Source of the DNA: Microvirga terrae | Lineage (GTDB): Bacteria > Pseudomonadota > Alphaproteobacteria > Rhizobiales > Beijerinckiaceae | Assembly (NCBI RefSeq): GCF_013307435.2 | Contig: NZ_CP102845.1 | Location: 558,001 to 622,000, forward strand | DNA: 64,000 nt | Direction of reading: 5' to 3' | Shown: in pieces, positions 60,649 through 64,000 of the stretch | Layout of the letters: each line of letters begins with the position of its first letter | Position numbering within the stretch: the first letter of the stretch is position 1 | The notes under the pieces: generated by a model | The model's database searches: none | What the model saw: only the letters and a program-made list of their open reading frames with translations | Told to the model about the DNA's origin: nothing | Program-made: the position numbers and the translations under genes

Positions 60649-61539
60649 TCACGGCAGCGGAATCAGATCGCTCATGGTCTCCGGTTTCGGTTCCTTGCCG
60701 AGGCGTCGGCGCTTGGCCAGGATGAGGGTGCCGTTCAGCTCGCCGCCGAAGAGGAAAATGGCCCCGAGGGTGTAGAGAAAGATCAGGGCCACCATGGCGG
60801 TGGCGAGACCCCCATAGGTCGACGCGTAGGCGCCCGGATAGAATTCGAGGTACCAGCTGAAGGCGAAGCCGCCGAGAAGCCACAGGGCCAGCGTCACGCC
60901 CACGCCGGGCAGCACGGCGCGAAACCGTCGGCGTCCCGCAGGGACAAGCTTGTGGGCGAAAAGCAGCCCCGCCACGATGACGACGGTCGCCACCCCGACC
61001 CGCAGGAACCCGATCAGACCATCGAGAGGTTTCAGGGCCGGAACCCAAGAGAGCACGCCGCGCCAGACGAAGGGGCCGAGCACGACGAGGAGCGCCAGGG
61101 CGAGCAGCATCATGGCGCCCGCGATGACGAACGCGATCGATTCGAGCCGCGTCAGCCACCAGGCGCGGGTTTCCCGCACCCCATAGGCGCGGTTGAGGCC
61201 GACCCGGAGACTCTCCACGCCGCTCGATGCGAAATAGAGCGCGAGCACGAGGCCCAGGGTCACCACGTCGCTGCGCCGGACCGACAGGATGTTGTGCACC
61301 TCGCCGGCGATCGGCCCCGCCACCTCCTTCGGCCAGGCCTCGAGGATGATGTCCGCCACCTCGTCGGCCAGGGTCCCGGTCCCGAACAGGCTCGCCAGGG
61401 CGGTGACCAGGATCAGGAACGGGAACAGCGACGTCAGCACCGAGAGGGCGATATGGCTCGCGATCGCCCAGGAATCGTGCAGCACGAAGCGGGTGGACGC
61501 GATGGCGACGAGTTCGAGCCAGAGGCGAAGGCGGTTCAA
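60649..61539 (-). CDS. YihY/BrkB-family membrane protein
   Basis: 296 residues from TTG 61539, chosen because GGAG (61549-61552) is 9 bp upstream and the family begins close to this point. DSWAIASHIALSVLTSLFPFLI, ALYFASSGVESLRVGLNRAYG, and the C-terminal GGLATAMVALIFLYTLGAIFLFGGELN are typical of YihY/BrkB. About six helices. Called ribonuclease BN in old databases but not RNase Z; role unknown. The open frame continues far upstream of the TTG, but that part has no family sequence. Confidence 0.83.
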   Translation of the reverse strand: MNRLRLWLELVAIASTRFVLHDSWAIASHIALSVLTSLFPFLILVTALASLFGTGTLADEVADIILEAWPKEVAGPIAGEVHNILSVRRSDVVTLGLVLALYFASSGVESLRVGLNRAYGVRETRAWWLTRLESIAFVIAGAMMLLALALLVVLGPFVWRGVLSWVPALKPLDGLIGFLRVGVATVVIVAGLLFAHKLVPAGRRRFRAVLPGVGVTLALWLLGGFAFSWYLEFYPGAYASTYGGLATAMVALIFLYTLGAIFLFGGELNGTLILAKRRRLGKEPKPETMSDLIPLP

Positions 61540-61755
61540 AAGACGGGTCTCCAGGCTGCTGGAGATGGTGCGGCGGGGGCCGAGGGCAAGGAAGCCGCCC
61601 CCGCAAGGATCTGAGAGCCGTGCAATCCGAAGTGCATTGTCCCTGTTCCTGACTCCCGGCTCCTGCAGGTCGACTTTTAGACGAGGCCGCGTGGATCGAC
61701 AAAGGCCGAGGTTCGGGCCTACAAGCCGGGAGACGATCCTTGCTCCTCCACGGCC

Positions 61756-62622
61756 ATGAACCCCACCGTCTTCGCCCGCCTCGCGCCCCCGCTCTTCGTG
61801 CTCATCTGGGCGACAGGCTTCATCGTCGCCCGGTTCGTGGCGCCCTATGCCGAACCGCTGACCTTCCTGCTCGTCCGGTACGTTCTGGCCACTCTCGTGC
61901 TGGCCGGCATCGTCACCGCGGCACGCGTGTCGTGGCCCCGCGCCTGGCATGATTGGCGCAACAGCCTGATCGCCGGCATCCTCCTGCACGGGCTCTATCT
62001 CGGCGGCGTCTTCTGGTCGGTGAAGCACGGGCTGCCGGCCGGGATCTCCGCCCTGGTGGCCGGCCTCCAGCCGCTGGCGACCGGGCTGCTGGCCGGGCCC
62101 CTGCTGGGCGAGCGGGTGTCCCCGCGCCGGTGGGTCGGGATCGGCATCGGCTTCATGGGGGCGGCGCTCGTGGTCGCCCCCAAGCTCGGGGATGGTGGCG
62201 TGCCGCCGCTGGCGCTCGGGGTCTGCGTGCTCGGGATGCTCTCGATCACCTTCGGGACGATCTGGCAGAAGCGCACCGGCAGCAGCCTCGATCTGCGGGT
62301 CAATGCGGCCATCCAGTATATCGGCGCCGCTGCCGTCACCCTGCCCCTCGTGCTGCTGACGGAGGAGGGCCACATGGAGCTGAGCCTGCCGCTTCTGGGC
62401 GCCCTGGCCTGGGCCGTGCTCGGGCTGTCGATCGGGGCCATCGGCCTTCTGCTCTTCCTCATCCGCCAGGGCGCGGTGGTCGGCGTCGCGACGCTGCTTT
62501 ATCTGGTGCCGCCGGTCGCGGCGCTCATGGCCTTCGCGCTTTTCGGCGAGACCCTGAGCCTGATCCAGCTCGCCGGCATGGGGCTCGCAGCCCTCGGCGT
62601 CGCTGTGGCGAGCCGGAGCTGA
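61756..62622 (+). CDS. EamA-family (DMT) metabolite exporter
   Basis: 288 residues with ten membrane helices in two EamA repeats (TGFIVARFVAPYAEPLTFLLVRY and the second at IQYIGAAAVTLPLVLL). Typical of drug/metabolite or amino acid exporters. Substrate unknown. Followed by a good terminator. Confidence 0.87.
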   Translation: MNPTVFARLAPPLFVLIWATGFIVARFVAPYAEPLTFLLVRYVLATLVLAGIVTAARVSWPRAWHDWRNSLIAGILLHGLYLGGVFWSVKHGLPAGISALVAGLQPLATGLLAGPLLGERVSPRRWVGIGIGFMGAALVVAPKLGDGGVPPLALGVCVLGMLSITFGTIWQKRTGSSLDLRVNAAIQYIGAAAVTLPLVLLTEEGHMELSLPLLGALAWAVLGLSIGAIGLLLFLIRQGAVVGVATLLYLVPPVAALMAFALFGETLSLIQLAGMGLAALGVAVASRS

Positions 62623-62627
62623 AACGC

Positions 62628-62657
62628 AAAAGCCCCGGAGCGCACGCTCCGGGGCTT
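62628..62657 (+). terminator. Rho-independent terminator
   Basis: AAGCCCCGGAGCG-CA-CGCTCCGGGGCTT, directly after the EamA gene; the T-run is short (CTTCAT). Could also serve the small gene on the other strand. Confidence 0.75.
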
Positions 62658-62672
62658 CATGGCGCGGTTGTC

Positions 62673-62837
62673 TTATTTCGTGATCTTCACGGAGACCGGA
62701 TCGCTCGCCGGAAACGTCTCCTCCACGCCTTCGTCGAGGAGCTCGTCCTGGTGCTTCTTCCGGTTCTCGGATGCCTTGTCGTCCTTGCGCTCCGGCTTGT
62801 CCTTCGGGGTGTCCTGCTTGCGGTTGTCGTCCGCCAT
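62673..62837 (-). CDS. 54-residue hydrophilic protein
   Basis: ATG 62837 with AGGAG 7-11 bp upstream. Highly charged (rich in Lys, Asp, Glu, Arg) and probably disordered, with a conserved-looking end LDEGVEETFPASDPVSV. Small proteins of this kind (the EETFPASDP motif) are widespread in alphaproteobacteria and are often stress-related; no molecular role is known. A one-mismatch EcfG-type promoter is upstream. Confidence 0.72.
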   Translation of the reverse strand: MADDNRKQDTPKDKPERKDDKASENRKKHQDELLDEGVEETFPASDPVSVKITK

Positions 62838-62879
62838 GGTGTGTCTCCTGTGGAAGGATGGCGCTCCTGCTGAGACGAC

Positions 62880-62904
62880 AACGCAACAGGCCAAGCTTCG
62901 ATCC
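62880..62904 (-). promoter_or_regulatory. Weak EcfG-type promoter for the 54-residue protein
   Basis: On the minus strand GGATC (62904-62900) and CGTT (62883-62880), 16 bp apart. One mismatch (T for A) in the -35. The start codon is about 43 bp beyond the -10. Confidence 0.35.
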
Positions 62905-62923
62905 TTCTTCCCGGCCGCAAACA

Positions 62924-62949
62924 AAAACGGCGCCGCGAGGCGCCGTTTT
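62924..62949 (-). terminator. Rho-independent terminator of the TRAP gene
   Basis: AAAACGGCGCC-GCGA-GGCGCCGTTTT; on the minus strand it lies just after the stop of the TRAP binding protein, with a T-run (TTTTTGTTT). Confidence 0.85.
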
Positions 62950-62966
62950 CATCAGGTCGAGAGCCT

Positions 62967-64000
62967 TCAGCGCGGCTGCCCCTGCTGCTGGTTGACGAAA
63001 TAGTCGAAGGGCAGCTCGGCGATGCGGAACCAGGTCAGCTCCTTCTCGCGGAAGGCGTTCCAGGAATCGTACACCTTCTTGAACTTGGGATTGGAGGCGG
63101 CGAGCTCGTTGTAGAGCTTGTAGGCTTCCTTGTAGCTCTGCTCCATCACGTCCCGCGGGAAGGGACGCAGCTGCACGCCCTGACCCACGAGGCGGCGGAT
63201 CGCATCGGCGTTCTGGGCATCGTACTTGGCCACGCACATGGCGTTGGCTTCCGCGCAGGCAGCTTCGAGGATGGCTTTGTAGTTGGCCGGCAGCTCATTC
63301 CACTTGTTCATGTTCACGTAGAGCGAAGGCTGCGCGCCGCCCTCCCAGAAGCCCGGGTAGTAGTAGTACTGGGCGACCTTCACGAAGCCGAGCTTCTCGT
63401 CGTCGTGCGGCCCCGAGAACTCCACAGCATCGAGGGTGCCGCGCTCGAGCGCCGGGTAGATGTCGCCTGCGGCGAGCACCTGGGGCACGACGCCGAGCTT
63501 CTGCATGATCTGACCGCCCATGCCGGCGATGCGCATCTTGAGGCCCTGCAGGTCCGCGATGCTCTTGATTTCCTTGCGGAACCAGCCACCCATCTGGGCG
63601 CCCGTCTGACCGGCCGGGATCGGATAGATGTTGTAGTCCTTCGTGAACTCGCGCACGAGATCGAGGCCGCCGCCGTAATGCATCCAGGCATTGTGCTGGC
63701 GCACGTTCATGCCCCAGGGCACGGAGGTCTCGAACATGAAGGTCGGGTCCTTGCCGATGAAGAAGCTCGACAGGGTGTAGGAGCATTCGACGGTGCCGTT
63801 CTGGGTGGCGTCGAGGGTCTGGAGCGCGCCGACGATCTCGCCCGCGGCGAAGACCTGGATTTGAAACTTGTTGTCGGTCGCGGCCGCCACGCGCTTGGCG
63901 ATCATCTCGCCCGCGCCGAAGAGGGTGTCGAGGCTTTTCGGATAGGCCGAGCTCATGCGCCAGCGGATCTCCGGCTGCGCCTGCGCGACCGCCGGGGAGG
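62967..64000 (-). CDS. TRAP transporter solute-binding protein (DctP family), 5' end outside the window
   Basis: At least 344 residues. The frame continues past the internal Met at 63956 into a likely end of a signal peptide (AVAQAQPEIRWR), so the true start lies beyond 64000. The typical DctP pattern is seen: KSLDTLFGAGEMIAKRV, FFIGKDPTFMFETSVPWGM, SIADLQGLKMRIAG, GDIYPALERGTLDAVEFSGPHDD. Periplasmic receptor for an organic acid (mandelate-like or 2-oxo acid branch), with the DctQM membrane parts presumably upstream outside the window. Confidence 0.88.
   Translation of the reverse strand, partial: SPAVAQAQPEIRWRMSSAYPKSLDTLFGAGEMIAKRVAAATDNKFQIQVFAAGEIVGALQTLDATQNGTVECSYTLSSFFIGKDPTFMFETSVPWGMNVRQHNAWMHYGGGLDLVREFTKDYNIYPIPAGQTGAQMGGWFRKEIKSIADLQGLKMRIAGMGGQIMQKLGVVPQVLAAGDIYPALERGTLDAVEFSGPHDDEKLGFVKVAQYYYYPGFWEGGAQPSLYVNMNKWNELPANYKAILEAACAEANAMCVAKYDAQNADAIRRLVGQGVQLRPFPRDVMEQSYKEAYKLYNELAASNPKFKKVYDSWNAFREKELTWFRIAELPFDYFVNQQQGQPR

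Noticed and set aside
61540..63237. Long upstream extension of the YihY/BrkB frame
   Set aside because: The family similarity begins near the TTG at 61539, which has GGAG; the upstream translation is not family-like and lies antisense to the EamA gene.
1..64000. tRNA, rRNA, IS elements or phage genes
   Set aside because: I read both strands for T-loop-like GGTTCGAATC boxes, transposase motifs and rRNA anchors; none was convincing. XerD is the housekeeping type.

Overview
The window is a high-GC alphaproteobacterial chromosome segment. A hopanoid/squalene-type gene set, an NdvA-like cyclic glucan exporter, a BacA-like ABC transporter, alphaproteobacterial EcfG-type stress promoters (GGAAC-N16/17-CGTT) and a GTTC-N7-GTTC motif together point to the Hyphomicrobiales (Rhizobiales). 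A pigmented Methylobacteriaceae member close to Microvirga or Methylobacterium is the best guess; this is an inference from gene content, not a search result. I saw no rRNA, tRNA, insertion sequence, prophage or CRISPR array. Both ends cut through genes: an AI-2E family transporter on the left and a TRAP solute-binding protein on the right.

Layout. 1-9.0 kb: transporters, a periplasmic GH3 beta-glucosidase, a two-component hybrid protein whose ATP-binding half is degenerate, and an amidoligase/class I glutamine amidotransferase pair behind a good EcfG-type promoter. 9.0-19.5 kb: one long leftward run of nine genes, the most striking part of the window: two CrtI/CrtN-type desaturases, a DUF2141 exported protein, a methyltransferase, an acyltransferase, a family 2 glycosyltransferase, a single-chain HpnC-HpnD squalene synthase fusion, HpnE and IspH. 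Most junctions are 4-bp stop/start overlaps. Read together this is a squalene-route (C30) carotenoid operon with the enzymes needed to glycosylate, acylate and perhaps methylate the pigment. 19.8-21.5 kb: small genes (RlpA, unknowns, a polyhydroxyalkanoate-system protein). 21.5-29.1 kb: a glycan cluster (glycosyltransferase, UDP-galactopyranose mutase, a GH1-RmlD fusion and a convergent GH2 enzyme), led by another EcfG-type promoter.

29.4-37.8 kb: envelope and osmotic functions (a small membrane protein with its own EcfG-type promoter, an MscS channel with DUF3772, a CAP lipoprotein, the BacA-like ABC protein, NdvA, an alpha/beta hydrolase). 37.9-42.2 kb: aroK-aroB-CNNM/CorC leftward, and a tiny membrane peptide plus xerD rightward. 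42.3-48 kb: metX-metW leftward, a non-coding stretch holding a strong sigma-70-type promoter with a probable structured RNA and several REP-like palindromes, then chorismate mutase, hisC and a prephenate/arogenate dehydrogenase, which form a Tyr/Phe block. 48-56 kb: DUF2125, ChaC, an unknown gene with a LexA-like box at its start, PlsC, YdcF, FtsEX, Hpt, TspO and MetC. 56-64 kb: CpdB, an exported unknown protein, three tiny genes, a YihY/BrkB membrane protein, an EamA exporter, a 54-residue stress-type protein and the TRAP binding protein.

Three exact EcfG-type promoters lie in intergenic DNA in front of the amidoligase pair, the glycan cluster and the 96-residue membrane protein, and a fourth with one mismatch precedes the 54-residue protein. 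A sizeable share of the window may therefore belong to the general stress response.
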